DNA from: Paraburkholderia saeva
GTDB lineage: Bacteria; Pseudomonadota; Gammaproteobacteria; Burkholderiales; Burkholderiaceae
NCBI RefSeq assembly: GCF_907164555.1
Contig: NZ_CAJQZC010000005.1
Span: 62,001 to 126,000, forward strand
Direction: 5' to 3'
Length of the DNA stretch: 64,000 nt
Shown here one piece after another: positions 33,227-42,284 of this stretch; the first letter of the stretch is position 1; each line of letters opens with the position of its first letter. Under the pieces are notes generated by a model, which was given only the letters and a program-made list of their open reading frames with translations, did no database searches and was not told the origin of the DNA. The translations under genes and the position numbers were made by a program.

Positions 33227-34744
33227 ATGAACATCATTTCGCTTTTCGACGACCACGTCCGGCAGCAGCCGGACAAACCTTTTCTGCGCTACGCAGGCCG
33301 CACTTACACCTATGCACAGGTCGACGATCTGTCGCGCCGCGCGGCCACTGTCCTGATTCAGCATGGTGTCGGGACGGGCGACCGGTTTGCATTGATGTGC
33401 CTGAATACGCCGGGCTTCATGATTGCGATGCTCGGAGCGTGGCGTATCGGTGCGGCCGTGGTGCCCATCAATCACAAACTGCAGGCACCCGAGGTTGACT
33501 ACATCCTCTCGCACGCGCGCGTCAAACTCGCGCTCTTCGACGGCGCACTCGCGCCCGTGGTCGAGCGGCTCACACATTCGGTCCACAGGCTCGGTACCGA
33601 AAGCGAATTGCCGGGACATCCGTCGTTCGACGCGCTTCTCGAACACGCAGCGGCATTCGACGGGCCGCCGCCGGCCGATGAGTCGATTGCCGAGGTGCTC
33701 TATACCTCGGGCACGACGGGCCGTCCGAAGGGCTGCCTGCATAGTCACCGCAGCGCGTGTCATGCCGGCGAAACCGCCGTGCGCGCCGCATCGATGGAGC
33801 AGAACGAGCGCACGTTGATCGCCATGCCGCTCTGGCACTCGTCGCCGTTGAACAACTGGATGCTGGGGACACTTTACGTCGGTGGCACGATTGTGCTGCT
33901 GCGTGAATATCATCCTGAGGCATTCCTGCGGACGGTTCAGGACGAGCGTGTGACGTTGTATTTCGGTGCGCCGGTCTCGTATCTGCTGCCGCTGCAGATG
34001 GGACTGAACGTCGCCGATTTCGACCTGGGCTCCGTGCGCGCGTGGATTTATGGCGGCGGCCCAATCGGCGCCGAAACGGCGCGACGACTGATGAACGCTT
34101 ATCGCAGCGAGCGCTTCTATCAGATGTTCGGCATGACTGAAACCGGACCGGCGGGGACGGTTCTTTATCCGGAGGAACAGATCGCGAAAGCCGGGTCGAT
34201 TGGGCGTGTGACAACACCGGGTGCGGAAATGAAGATCATCGGCAAGGACGGTCGCGAAGCGAAGGCGGGCGAGGTTGGCGAAATCTGGCTCAGATGCAGT
34301 TCGTTGATGCAGCGCTATCTCGACGCGCCCGATGCAACTGCCGAAGCCATCGTGGACGGATGGTACCGGAGCGGCGATCTGGTACGCGTAGACGAGGACG
34401 GCTATCTGTTTGTCGTCGACCGCAGCAAGGACATGATCGTGACCGGCGGAGAGAACGTGTATTCGAAAGAAGTCGAGGATGTCCTGATCGAACACCCCGC
34501 CGTGCGCGATGTGGCGGTCGTAGGGCGCCCGCACCCCGAGTGGGGCGAAACCGTCGTCGCCTTCATCGTGCCCAATCCCGATGCGACGGTCGATCGCGAC
34601 GCGATCAATGCATGGCTCGCGCCGCGGCTGGCGAAGTACAAGATTCCGCGCGAATACCTTGTTAGGGAATCGCTGCCGCGTACTCCGACCGGCAAGCTGA
34701 CGAAGGCGTCCCTGCGCGCGTGCGAGGCGTGGGATCCGTTGTAA
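33227..34744 (+). CDS. Acyl-CoA ligase (AMP-binding enzyme)
   Basis: 505 residues. The A3-type motif YTSGTTGRPKGCLHSH (about residues 161-176), the A5 motif MFGMTETGPAG, the hinge region GWYRSGDLVRVDEDGYLFVVDRSKDMI and the catalytic Lys near the end (RTPTGKLTK) identify an ANL-family acyl-CoA synthetase. It activates an acid to its CoA thioester. Following the aldehyde dehydrogenase step, it would act on the resulting acid; medium-chain or aromatic acids are both possible. No ribosome binding site is obvious. Confidence 0.85.
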   Translation: MNIISLFDDHVRQQPDKPFLRYAGRTYTYAQVDDLSRRAATVLIQHGVGTGDRFALMCLNTPGFMIAMLGAWRIGAAVVPINHKLQAPEVDYILSHARVKLALFDGALAPVVERLTHSVHRLGTESELPGHPSFDALLEHAAAFDGPPPADESIAEVLYTSGTTGRPKGCLHSHRSACHAGETAVRAASMEQNERTLIAMPLWHSSPLNNWMLGTLYVGGTIVLLREYHPEAFLRTVQDERVTLYFGAPVSYLLPLQMGLNVADFDLGSVRAWIYGGGPIGAETARRLMNAYRSERFYQMFGMTETGPAGTVLYPEEQIAKAGSIGRVTTPGAEMKIIGKDGREAKAGEVGEIWLRCSSLMQRYLDAPDATAEAIVDGWYRSGDLVRVDEDGYLFVVDRSKDMIVTGGENVYSKEVEDVLIEHPAVRDVAVVGRPHPEWGETVVAFIVPNPDATVDRDAINAWLAPRLAKYKIPREYLVRESLPRTPTGKLTKASLRACEAWDPL

Positions 34745-35091
34745 GCGGTCTGGTCCGTTTCCTTGACTTCAACGTCCGTTACCGGTGGCCGTACGGACGT
34801 TGGTTCGATTCTGTCGAGCGTCTCTTCAGGGCGGAGAACTGAGCCAGTCAACCCTAAACTGGAACGACGACCATGAGGCCATGAGCGAAACGCATGAATC
34901 GCTGCGGTGCCTGAATATGCGGGAAAACTAGAGGCGCGCATTCTTGCGAGTCTGGATATATTGAATGCCACGGGGTAATCGCGTGGCGAGAGGCATCTTC
35001 CTGCAAGTCCCCATCTGTGGCGCATCGACCCGCGTGTGAGACACGGCCCCTGGTGTCGGCGACACGAACATCGTTGCGAGGAGAAGCGGTG
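34745..35091. other. Gap of 347 bases, promoter region
   Basis: No gene is seen between the acyl-CoA ligase and the sensor kinase. The gap should hold the end of the catabolic operon and a promoter for the two-component pair, but I found no clear terminator or -10/-35 match. Confidence 0.4.
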
Positions 35092-36165
35092 GTGACCTAT
35101 GGCGAACTGCACCGGGCCATTCTGAACAACATCCCGGACCAGGCGTGGCTAAAGGACACCGAGTCGCGCTACATCCTCGTCAACGACGCTTTCATTGTTG
35201 CGTGCGGGCGCGCCGAGAAGGAGATCATCGGTAGCACGCCCGACAAGGTCTGGTCGTCCGAATGGGGGCGGGTGTATCTGTCGACAGATCGCGCCGTGCT
35301 CGCAAGCGGCGAGCGGCGACGCTACGAGGAAAGTCGCAACGGCCCCGACGGCACACCGCGCTGGTTCGATACCGTCAAAATGCCGATCCGTGGTGCCGAC
35401 GGAAGCATCGTTGGCACGGTCGGCATTTCGCGCGAAATCAGCGATCTCAAGCGCTCGGAAATGGAGCTGCGCGATTCACGTTCCCAGTTGCGGCAACTTT
35501 CAGCTTATCTCCAGTCAGTACGCGAAGCTGAACGTACGCGTATTTCGCGCGAACTGCATGACGAGCTGGGTCAATTGCTGAGCGGACTGAGGCTCGGCCT
35601 GAACTACCTGCAAACGCAGGTGGAGGAGGCAGCGTCCGGTCAGGCCGATCAGGTGCGAATGCTGAAGGATCTGGTCGACGTCACCATGGATGCAGTGCAC
35701 CGTATCGCGTCCGACCTGCGTCCGGCTGTGCTCGACGAGTTGGGGCTGCACGCTGCGCTCGAATGGCTCACGGAATCGTTCGCGCAACACAACGGTCTGC
35801 CGTGCGAACTCCGGCGGGAAATGTCGGAGGAGCTCATGCACGGTCTCGATGCTGAGCGGAGCACCACGATCTTCCGCATCGTCCAGGAGGCGCTCACCAA
35901 TGCAAGCCGGCATGGGCATGCCTCGCGAGTGGTCGTTGAGATCGAGGCGCGCGACGGCGACTGCCATCTGGCGATCGCCGACGACGGCTGCGGTATGGAC
36001 ACCGCCCGGGTTGCAGGCAGCCGCAGCCTCGGTCTGCTGGGCATGCGCGAGCGCGCGCTGATGCTCGGCGGACAATTGAGCGTGGAAAGTCGCCCCGGGC
36101 ACGGCACGCGCGTGGCCGCCCGCATTCCGCTGCGCGCCGTAACGAACGAAGGCGCAGTCTCATGA
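35092..36165 (+). CDS. PAS-domain sensor histidine kinase, NarX/HisKA_3 type
   Basis: 357 residues from the GTG at 35092 with a GAGGAGA site 7 bases upstream; another GTG lies one codon earlier. An N-terminal PAS domain (residues 3-115, AILNNIPDQAWLKDTESRYILVN...IVGTVGISREISDLK) senses a signal. The HisKA_3 dimerisation helix has the phosphorylated His in RISRELHDELGQLLSGL, and the ATPase domain carries VQEALTNASRHGHA and DDGCGMD. There is no membrane segment, so it is cytosolic. Its stop overlaps the response regulator start. The pair may control the neighbouring catabolic operons. Confidence 0.88.
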   Translation: MTYGELHRAILNNIPDQAWLKDTESRYILVNDAFIVACGRAEKEIIGSTPDKVWSSEWGRVYLSTDRAVLASGERRRYEESRNGPDGTPRWFDTVKMPIRGADGSIVGTVGISREISDLKRSEMELRDSRSQLRQLSAYLQSVREAERTRISRELHDELGQLLSGLRLGLNYLQTQVEEAASGQADQVRMLKDLVDVTMDAVHRIASDLRPAVLDELGLHAALEWLTESFAQHNGLPCELRREMSEELMHGLDAERSTTIFRIVQEALTNASRHGHASRVVVEIEARDGDCHLAIADDGCGMDTARVAGSRSLGLLGMRERALMLGGQLSVESRPGHGTRVAARIPLRAVTNEGAVS

Positions 36166-36809
36166 TGCGGGTCATGATCGCCGACGACCACGCTATCATT
36201 CGTGATGGTCTGAAAAAGATCATCTCCACCGCGCAGGATATGTCTGTGGTCGCCGAAGCGATTGACGGCGCAGACGTCGTCGACAGGCTTCGCAGCACAT
36301 CCGTCGATGTGCTGCTGCTCGACATGTCGATGCCGGGCAAGAGCGGTATCGCGCTGATCCAGCAGATCAAGGCGAACCATCCGTCACTGCCGGTACTGGT
36401 CCTGAGCATGTATCGCGAATCGCAATACGCGGTGCATGCGATGCGGGCGGGCGCGTCCGGCTACCTCACCAAGAATGTCGAATCCGGGCAGCTGATCGGC
36501 GCGATCCGCAAGGTGGGTCGAGGCGGCACAATTGTCTCGCCACTGGTAGCCGAAAAGCTCATCCAGCAGTTGCACCGGCCTGCCAGTTCGTTCCCGCATA
36601 CGCTCCTCACGGCTCGCGAATTTCAGGTTTTCCAGATGCTTGTCGAGGGCGCCGGCATCAACGAGATCGCGCACCGCCTGTCGCTGTCGGCCAAAACGGT
36701 CAGTACCCACAAGTCGAACATCCTCACCAAGATGGACATCCCGTCGACCGCCGGGCTCGTTCACTATGCCATCCAGCACGGGCTGATCGTTGCCGGCGCC
36801 GACGCCTGA
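36162..36809 (+). CDS. NarL/FixJ-family response regulator
   Basis: 215 residues. The receiver domain has the acidic pair in IADDHAIIRDG, phosphorylation D54 in LLLDMSMPG, T/S at VLSMY and K at YLTKN. The C-terminal LuxR-type HTH is LLTAREFQVFQMLVEGAGINEIAHRLSLSAKTVSTHKSNILTKM. The ATG overlaps the kinase stop (ATGA), so it is the cognate partner. Targets are unknown; the amidohydrolase operon starts 209 bases downstream. Confidence 0.9.
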   Translation: MMRVMIADDHAIIRDGLKKIISTAQDMSVVAEAIDGADVVDRLRSTSVDVLLLDMSMPGKSGIALIQQIKANHPSLPVLVLSMYRESQYAVHAMRAGASGYLTKNVESGQLIGAIRKVGRGGTIVSPLVAEKLIQQLHRPASSFPHTLLTAREFQVFQMLVEGAGINEIAHRLSLSAKTVSTHKSNILTKMDIPSTAGLVHYAIQHGLIVAGADA

Positions 36810-37018
36810 GTCCCGTTCGCGTTGTGCAGTGCGTCTCGGGAAATTCCTGGACGAAAACCAGCGAATCCCGATGCCCTGCGTGGACGGGCGCGCTTAATCT
36901 TTTCTCACCGCGGTCGTCGCCGCGAGCCGGAAAAGGTCGCTCCCGACATGCGCGCGATGTTCGCCGGCTCGCCAGAAAACACCCTTCCAGTCGATCCATC
37001 AATCAAGGAGACCACACC

Positions 37019-38290
37019 ATGCATGTGGACCTGCTGATCAATAGTGTATGCATTCGCGACGACGACCCGCTCGTCGACATCGCCATCCGTGATGGACGTA
37101 TCGTGGCGCTGGAGCAGGGGATCGACGCATCGTCCGATGAGGTCATCGACGCCGGCGGCCGCGCCGCGATCCCTGGTCTGATCGAAGCGCATCTGCATCT
37201 GGACAAGGCACTGCTCCATCGCCGGCTGCCAGCGCGTTTCGGCACGCTCGATGAAGCCATCCGCGTAACCGGCATCCTCAAGAGCAGGCAGGAACGCGAG
37301 GACGTGCTCGACCGTTCCCGCCAGGTGCTGGACATGGCCGTGAAGAATGGCACGGTCGCGGTGCGCGCGCATCCTGACGTCGACCTGATCCAGGGTTTGA
37401 TCGGTGTGGAGACGCTTCTTGCACTGAGATCCGAATACGAGACCCTGCTCGACCTGCAGATCGTGGCATTCCCGCAGGAGGGCATACTCAAGTCGCAGGG
37501 CACGCACGAGCTGATGATCGAAGCATTGAACATGGGCGCGGACGTGGTCGGCGGCTGCCCGTATAACGAACTTAACCCGGAAGACACGAAGCGCCACATC
37601 GACGTGGTGTTCGAACTGGCGCAGCGCTATGGCGCGCCGATCGACATGCATGCGGACTTCGCCGACGACACGAGTGACCCGCGCTTCGCAGCGATTTCAT
37701 ATATCGCGCAGAAGACCATCGAGACGGGATACCAGGGACGCGTGGCGCTCGGGCATGTCACGAGCCTCGGCGCGCTCGATCCCGATTCGCTGAAGCCCGT
37801 TATCGAGCAGATTCGCGAGGCGGGCATCAGCATTGTGACGTTGCCCGCCACGGACCTCTATCTGGGCGGGCGCAAGGATCAACAGAACCAGCGGCGCGGC
37901 CTCACGCCTGTCAAGGCATTGCATCACGCGGGCGTGAACGTCGCCTATTCGTCGAACAACGTGCGTAACGCATTCACGCCGTTTGGCAAGGCCGACATGC
38001 TGCAGATCGGCAATCTGCTCGCGCACGTCGCGCAGTTCGGTGTGCCCGAGCATCAGCAGGCCATCCTCGATATGGGCACGCACAACGCCGCGCGTGCAAT
38101 CGGGCTCGAACGGAACTACGGCATCGCTGTGGGCAAGCAGGCCGATCTCGTCATTCTCGATACGTTCAGGGTCGCCGATGCGTTGCTCGATATTCCGCCT
38201 CGGCTGTGGGTGGTCAAGCGGGGGCGCATCACCGTCGTGACCCACCACCACTGCGAAATTCACCGGCATTCATGTTGTTGTGCGCAATGA
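37019..38290 (+). CDS. Cytosine-deaminase-like amidohydrolase
   Basis: 423 residues from an ATG with AAGGAGA upstream. The first metal-binding HxH is in LIEAHLHLDKALL, further ligands are in DMHADF and ALGHVTS. Where CodA or AtzC have an Asp (GHDD or SDN), this protein has SSNN (YSSNNVRNAFTPFG), an Asn. Related subfamily members may share this. The enzyme would hydrolyse an N-heterocycle or cyclic amide. The C-terminus ends in a Cys/His-rich tail (HHHCEIHRHSCCCAQ) that is unusual. It leads an operon with a DUF1097 membrane protein and a gamma-glutamyltransferase. Confidence 0.75.
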   Translation: MHVDLLINSVCIRDDDPLVDIAIRDGRIVALEQGIDASSDEVIDAGGRAAIPGLIEAHLHLDKALLHRRLPARFGTLDEAIRVTGILKSRQEREDVLDRSRQVLDMAVKNGTVAVRAHPDVDLIQGLIGVETLLALRSEYETLLDLQIVAFPQEGILKSQGTHELMIEALNMGADVVGGCPYNELNPEDTKRHIDVVFELAQRYGAPIDMHADFADDTSDPRFAAISYIAQKTIETGYQGRVALGHVTSLGALDPDSLKPVIEQIREAGISIVTLPATDLYLGGRKDQQNQRRGLTPVKALHHAGVNVAYSSNNVRNAFTPFGKADMLQIGNLLAHVAQFGVPEHQQAILDMGTHNAARAIGLERNYGIAVGKQADLVILDTFRVADALLDIPPRLWVVKRGRITVVTHHHCEIHRHSCCCAQ

Positions 38291-38317
38291 AGTTCACCAA
38301 AACTCAAGGAGACAATC

Positions 38318-38857
38318 ATGAAGAAGCTGCCTGCGGAAATTGTCGCATCGTTGCTGGCCGTTACGACCATTCCAATCGCCATGTTGCCGTTACATCTGCC
38401 GCCTTGGGCGATCTTCATCAGTTGGGCCGCGACGTTTGCGATGGGCGGCCCCACGGCGCAAAATCTCAGGCGCATCTGGCCGACGTTGCCGGTAGGATCG
38501 TGTTTCGCGTTTCTCATCGTGCTCGGTTTCGAGCAGGCGGCCAGACAGTTCAGCGGGAACTCGCTGGTCCTCGCGCAAATGGTGATTCTCTTCACGCTGA
38601 ACGGGACGATGATGGCGCTCGCGAGACTCTTTGTCGCGCTCAACTTCATCCCGGGGATGTTCTTTGGTTTTGCGACTTACTTTGGCACCCTCTTCGGCGG
38701 CTTTGGCCCGGTCGCGCATGACCCGGTCACTGCACTGGGCGCGGCCATCGCAATGAATGCGCTGGGGCCGGCCTACGCCTGGGTGAAGGAACGCTACTCC
38801 GCGCCGGAAGCGACCGCTCATCGCTGGTGGAAGGGCTGGAAGCCGGAAGCCCGGTGA
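38318..38857 (+). CDS. DUF1097 family membrane protein
   Basis: 179 residues with five or six hydrophobic segments (IVASLLAVTTIPIAMLPL, WAIFISWAATFAMGG, FAFLIVLGFEQAA, FVALNFIPGMFFGFATYFGTLFGGFG). The pattern fits the DUF1097 family, found next to amidohydrolases and permeases in proteobacteria. It may transport the amidohydrolase substrate or product. There is no known reaction. It lies 28 bases after the amidohydrolase gene with AAGGAG before its ATG. Confidence 0.75.
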   Translation: MKKLPAEIVASLLAVTTIPIAMLPLHLPPWAIFISWAATFAMGGPTAQNLRRIWPTLPVGSCFAFLIVLGFEQAARQFSGNSLVLAQMVILFTLNGTMMALARLFVALNFIPGMFFGFATYFGTLFGGFGPVAHDPVTALGAAIAMNALGPAYAWVKERYSAPEATAHRWWKGWKPEAR

Positions 38858-38926
38858 CGGGTTGAGAGGACGGTCGCGGCGCGTGGATCGCTGCGACCCA
38901 GACGATATATACAAGGTGGAGGCAGC

Positions 38927-40633
38927 ATGACGTTCGTAGCCGAAGCGCAATCGGGAAGCAATGTGACGACGCAGCCGGAGCGCCTCGCAGGCGCGGCTGC
39001 GCCGGCCGGCAGCGCGGCATTCGGAGGCGCTGCCGGTAAAGGCAGCGTGGCCGATGCGACCGGGCTGGCGCAATCGACGCGCGGCATGGTCACCAGTCCG
39101 CACGGGCTGGCGAGCGAAGCGGGCCTCGAGGTGCTGCGCGCAGGCGGCAACGCCATCGAGGCCGCCATCGCCATCGGCGCGGCATTGAGCGTGACGTACC
39201 CGCATTTCACGGGCCTCGGGGGCGACGCGTTCATGGTGATCAGCGACCGCGCCGGTAACGTCCGCACACTCTCGGGGATCGGCCAGGCCGCCGCGCGGGT
39301 GCCCGACTATCAGGGCGCCATCCCGGTGCGCGGGCCCGCCGCGGCGCTGACGACGGCGGCCACCGTTGCCGTCTGGGACAAGGCTTACGCATTCAGCCGT
39401 GCGGCGTGGGGCGGCAATCAGGGATGGTCGTCATTGTTCTCCCGCGCGATCGGGTATGCCGCCAACGGCTTTCCGGTCACGCCGTCCCAACATTTCTGGC
39501 AGGCGTTCCGCGCGAACGAGCTCTCGAACTGGCACGGCTTCGCGCAGGTCTTCATGCCGGATGGACGTGCCCCGCAGGCCGGGGAGCGATTCTTCCAGCC
39601 TGCGCTGGCGCGTAGCCTCGATGCCATTGCGACACATGGCGGTCGCGAGTTCTACGAGGGCGATCTCGCAGCACGGATTGCCGCAGGCCTTAAGCAGGCA
39701 GGTTCGCCGCTTACGCTGGACGATCTGGCACGTGCGCAGGCCCGCGAGGAAGTGCCGCTGCGCGTGGCCTATCGCGACGGTGAACTGCTTGGTTTGCGGC
39801 CGCCGACGCAAGGTGTGACCACGCTCGAAATCATGGGCATCCTTGAGCGCTTCGACTTCGCCGCCATTCCCGAAGGGAGCGCCGACTACTATCACGTACT
39901 CGTCGAAGCCATAAAACTGGCGTTTCTTGACCGCAACCGCTACGTCGCGGACCCGGACTTTGTCGACGTGCCTGTTGACCGTATGCTGTCGGCTGCCACG
40001 CTCGATGCGCATGCACGTCGTATCCGCATGGATCGGGCCATGCCGTGGTCGCATACGTTCAAGACGGGCGACACGGTGTATATCGGCGTGGCGGATGGTG
40101 ACGGCAATTGCGTGAGCATGCTGCAAACGGTGTACTTCGACTGGGGCAGCGGCGTCGTCGCTGGCGACACGGGCGTGTTGTGGCACAACCGGGGCGCGTC
40201 GTTCAGTCTCGATGCGGCGAGTCCCAACGCATTGCGCGGCGGCAAGCGGCCATTTCATACGCTTAACCCCGGCATGTATCTCAAGCAGGGGCGCCCTCAT
40301 CTGCTATACGGCACGCAAGGCGCTGACGGACAGCCGCAAACGCTCGCGGCGGTGCTCACGCGTCTGATCGACTACGACATGGATCCACATACGGCGCTCG
40401 GCCGGCCGCGGTTTCTGCTGGGCAAAACGTTCTCGGACAGCCGTGACAGCCTGAAGCTCGAAGAGGACGCCGGCGAACCCGTCTTCTGCGAACTGGCTGC
40501 CCGGGGGCACCAGCTGAGTCCGATTCCCGCACAAAGCCAGTTGGCCGGACATCCCGGCGCGATCCGCATCGATGCGCAAGGGCTGACGGGCGCACACGAT
40601 CCGCGCAGCGACGGGCGAGCGCTCGGCCTGTAA
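38927..40633 (+). CDS. Gamma-glutamyltransferase family protein
   Basis: 568 residues. The large-subunit text (MVTSPHGLASEAGLEVLRAGGNAIEAAIAIGAALSVTYPHFTGLGGDAFM) and the small-subunit start near T in KTGDTVYIGVADGDGNCVSMLQT, where autocleavage exposes the catalytic Thr, are in the family arrangement. No Sec signal peptide is seen: the first 45 residues are Ala/Gly-rich and lack a basic start, so it may stay in the cytosol. Members can act as gamma-glutamyl hydrolases or as acylases. Third in its operon, it probably processes the product of the amidohydrolase or a gamma-glutamyl intermediate. Confidence 0.8.
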   Translation: MTFVAEAQSGSNVTTQPERLAGAAAPAGSAAFGGAAGKGSVADATGLAQSTRGMVTSPHGLASEAGLEVLRAGGNAIEAAIAIGAALSVTYPHFTGLGGDAFMVISDRAGNVRTLSGIGQAAARVPDYQGAIPVRGPAAALTTAATVAVWDKAYAFSRAAWGGNQGWSSLFSRAIGYAANGFPVTPSQHFWQAFRANELSNWHGFAQVFMPDGRAPQAGERFFQPALARSLDAIATHGGREFYEGDLAARIAAGLKQAGSPLTLDDLARAQAREEVPLRVAYRDGELLGLRPPTQGVTTLEIMGILERFDFAAIPEGSADYYHVLVEAIKLAFLDRNRYVADPDFVDVPVDRMLSAATLDAHARRIRMDRAMPWSHTFKTGDTVYIGVADGDGNCVSMLQTVYFDWGSGVVAGDTGVLWHNRGASFSLDAASPNALRGGKRPFHTLNPGMYLKQGRPHLLYGTQGADGQPQTLAAVLTRLIDYDMDPHTALGRPRFLLGKTFSDSRDSLKLEEDAGEPVFCELAARGHQLSPIPAQSQLAGHPGAIRIDAQGLTGAHDPRSDGRALGL

Positions 40634-40775
40634 GACATCGCCGTGCAGGACGCGCGCGAAAAAGAGGGCCCACGGTGCGCGCACGGAACAAAGCCCGTTT
40701 GCGTGACGGACGCCGCCTGCGCTCTCGTGTGCTTGACGCTTAGATCGCCGACGACAGTCGAGCGTCGCGCGAACA

Positions 40776-40877
40776 CTATGGCCTTCTGAATCTCCCCGTC
40801 GATGGATCGATGAGATGCGCGAAGGCAACGAGGGCGGCAATTGCCAGCGGCGCCGCGATCAGGACAATGGTGAGCAT
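40776..40877 (-). CDS. Very small hydrophobic protein (33 aa)
   Basis: A 33-residue reading frame, LTIVLIAAPLAIAALVAF followed by AHLIDPSTGRFRRP. The strong single helix, basic tail and a GGGGA site five bases upstream of the ATG support it. It lies alone in the 648-base gap between the gamma-glutamyltransferase and pta genes, reading leftward. Small membrane peptides of this kind are common but are often missed. The rest of the gap shows no gene. Confidence 0.4.
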   Translation of the reverse strand: MLTIVLIAAPLAIAALVAFAHLIDPSTGRFRRP

Positions 40878-41281
40878 GCGAATCCCCGTGCTGGTCGTTT
40901 CTATTTATATGATTCATTCTGCGCCGGCGTCGGCGATGCTTCACTACGGGCTTACCCATGCGGGAACGTTTGCGGGCTCTGAAAATCGGGGGGTACGCCT
41001 GACTTTGGGTGCCAGGGGCGAGGCCTGGACCAGTAAACGAGTTTCCTCGAGGTAACGGAATCATGGTCCCGATCTCCCGACAGCGCAGGTATCCAGGACC
41101 TGACCCGCTCCCGCAGCCACGCATGGGCCGGACCGCCGTCGAACTTCCATCGGCAAATTCGGCGCCGTCCACGCGAACGATGGACCGCATCCGGCCTCGC
41201 CACCCCCACAGTTTGATTTGCGGCCCTGCACGCCATTGCCTAATATGACTTGTGCGCCGCACAACCGGCGCGCCGGGTTCA

Positions 41282-42280
41282 ATGAACGTGGCACCGGCCG
41301 TGGGACGCGCCAATCCCGCGGCTGGCAAACCGGGACGCGATATGAACGGAAAGCACGCCAAATACCAGCGCCTGATCGATTTCTGCCGCACGCTCGCGCC
41401 TACGCCGACGGCCGTCGTGCATCCATGCGACGTTACCTCGCTGGAGGGCGCAATCGAGGCGGCCCGCCTCGGGCTCATTACACCGGTTCTCATTGGCCCA
41501 CGCCAGCGGATCGAAGATATCGCGCGCGAGCACGGTATCGAAATCGCGGGCGTGCAGATCGTCGATGCGCCGTTCAGCCACGCGGCTGCCGCACTGGGCG
41601 TGCAGATGGTACTGGAAGGCAAGGCCGAGGCGTTGATGAAAGGCAGCCTGCACACCGACGAACTGATGGGCGCGGTCGTGCGGCGCGAGGGCGGCCTGCG
41701 TACCGCGCGCCGTGTCAGTCACTGTTTTGTCATGGACGTGCCCGGCCACGAGGAGGCGTTGATCATCACGGATGCCGCCGTCAACATCACGCCGACGCTC
41801 GAAGAAAAAGCCGACATCCTGCAAAACGCCATCGATCTCGCGCATGCGCTGAATGTGGATGAAGTACGTGTCGCGATCCTCTCGGCGATGGAGACCGTCA
41901 ATCCGAAGGTGCCTTCCACCGTCGAGGCGGCCGCGCTGTGCAAGATGGTCGACCGGCGGCAGATTACCGGCGCGCTCGTCGACGGGCCGCTCGCGCTCGA
42001 CAACGCGATCGATATGGAAGCGGCGCGCATCAAGAACATCGCTTCGCCGGTGGCGGGGCGCGCGAACGTGCTGCTCGTGCCCGACCTCGAAGCGGGCAAC
42101 ATGCTCGCCAAGAGCCTCTCGTTTCTTGCAGGCGCTGACGCTGCGGGCATCGTTCTTGGCGCTCGCGTGCCAATCATCCTGACGAGCCGCGCCGATTCGC
42201 TGATGACCCGTCTCGCGTCCTGCGCCGTCGCCGCGCTGGTCGCGAAAGCCCGCCGCGAAAGCGGCAACGTGCTGGGGTGA
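41282..42280 (+). CDS. pta: Phosphate acetyltransferase-like protein
   Basis: 332 residues. PTA/PTB-type motifs are visible: AEALMKGSLHTDELMGAVVRREGGLRT, VSHCFVMDVPGHEEALIITDAAVNITP and the C-terminal VAGRANVLLVPDLEAGNMLAKSLSFLAGADAAGIVLGARVPIILTSRADS. It is the short catalytic form without the N-terminal regulatory domain of E. coli Pta. It exchanges acetyl-CoA (or butyryl-CoA) and phosphate for acyl phosphate. Start: 41282 was chosen; 41342 is also possible as neither has a clear binding site. An acetate kinase gene follows 4 bases later. Confidence 0.85.
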   Translation: MNVAPAVGRANPAAGKPGRDMNGKHAKYQRLIDFCRTLAPTPTAVVHPCDVTSLEGAIEAARLGLITPVLIGPRQRIEDIAREHGIEIAGVQIVDAPFSHAAAALGVQMVLEGKAEALMKGSLHTDELMGAVVRREGGLRTARRVSHCFVMDVPGHEEALIITDAAVNITPTLEEKADILQNAIDLAHALNVDEVRVAILSAMETVNPKVPSTVEAAALCKMVDRRQITGALVDGPLALDNAIDMEAARIKNIASPVAGRANVLLVPDLEAGNMLAKSLSFLAGADAAGIVLGARVPIILTSRADSLMTRLASCAVAALVAKARRESGNVLG

Positions 42281-42284
42281 TGCC

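Noticed and set aside
31379..34534. Minus-strand long frames opposite the acyl-CoA dehydrogenase and ligase
   Set aside because: No recognisable domains; both are shadows of conserved enzymes with complete motifs.
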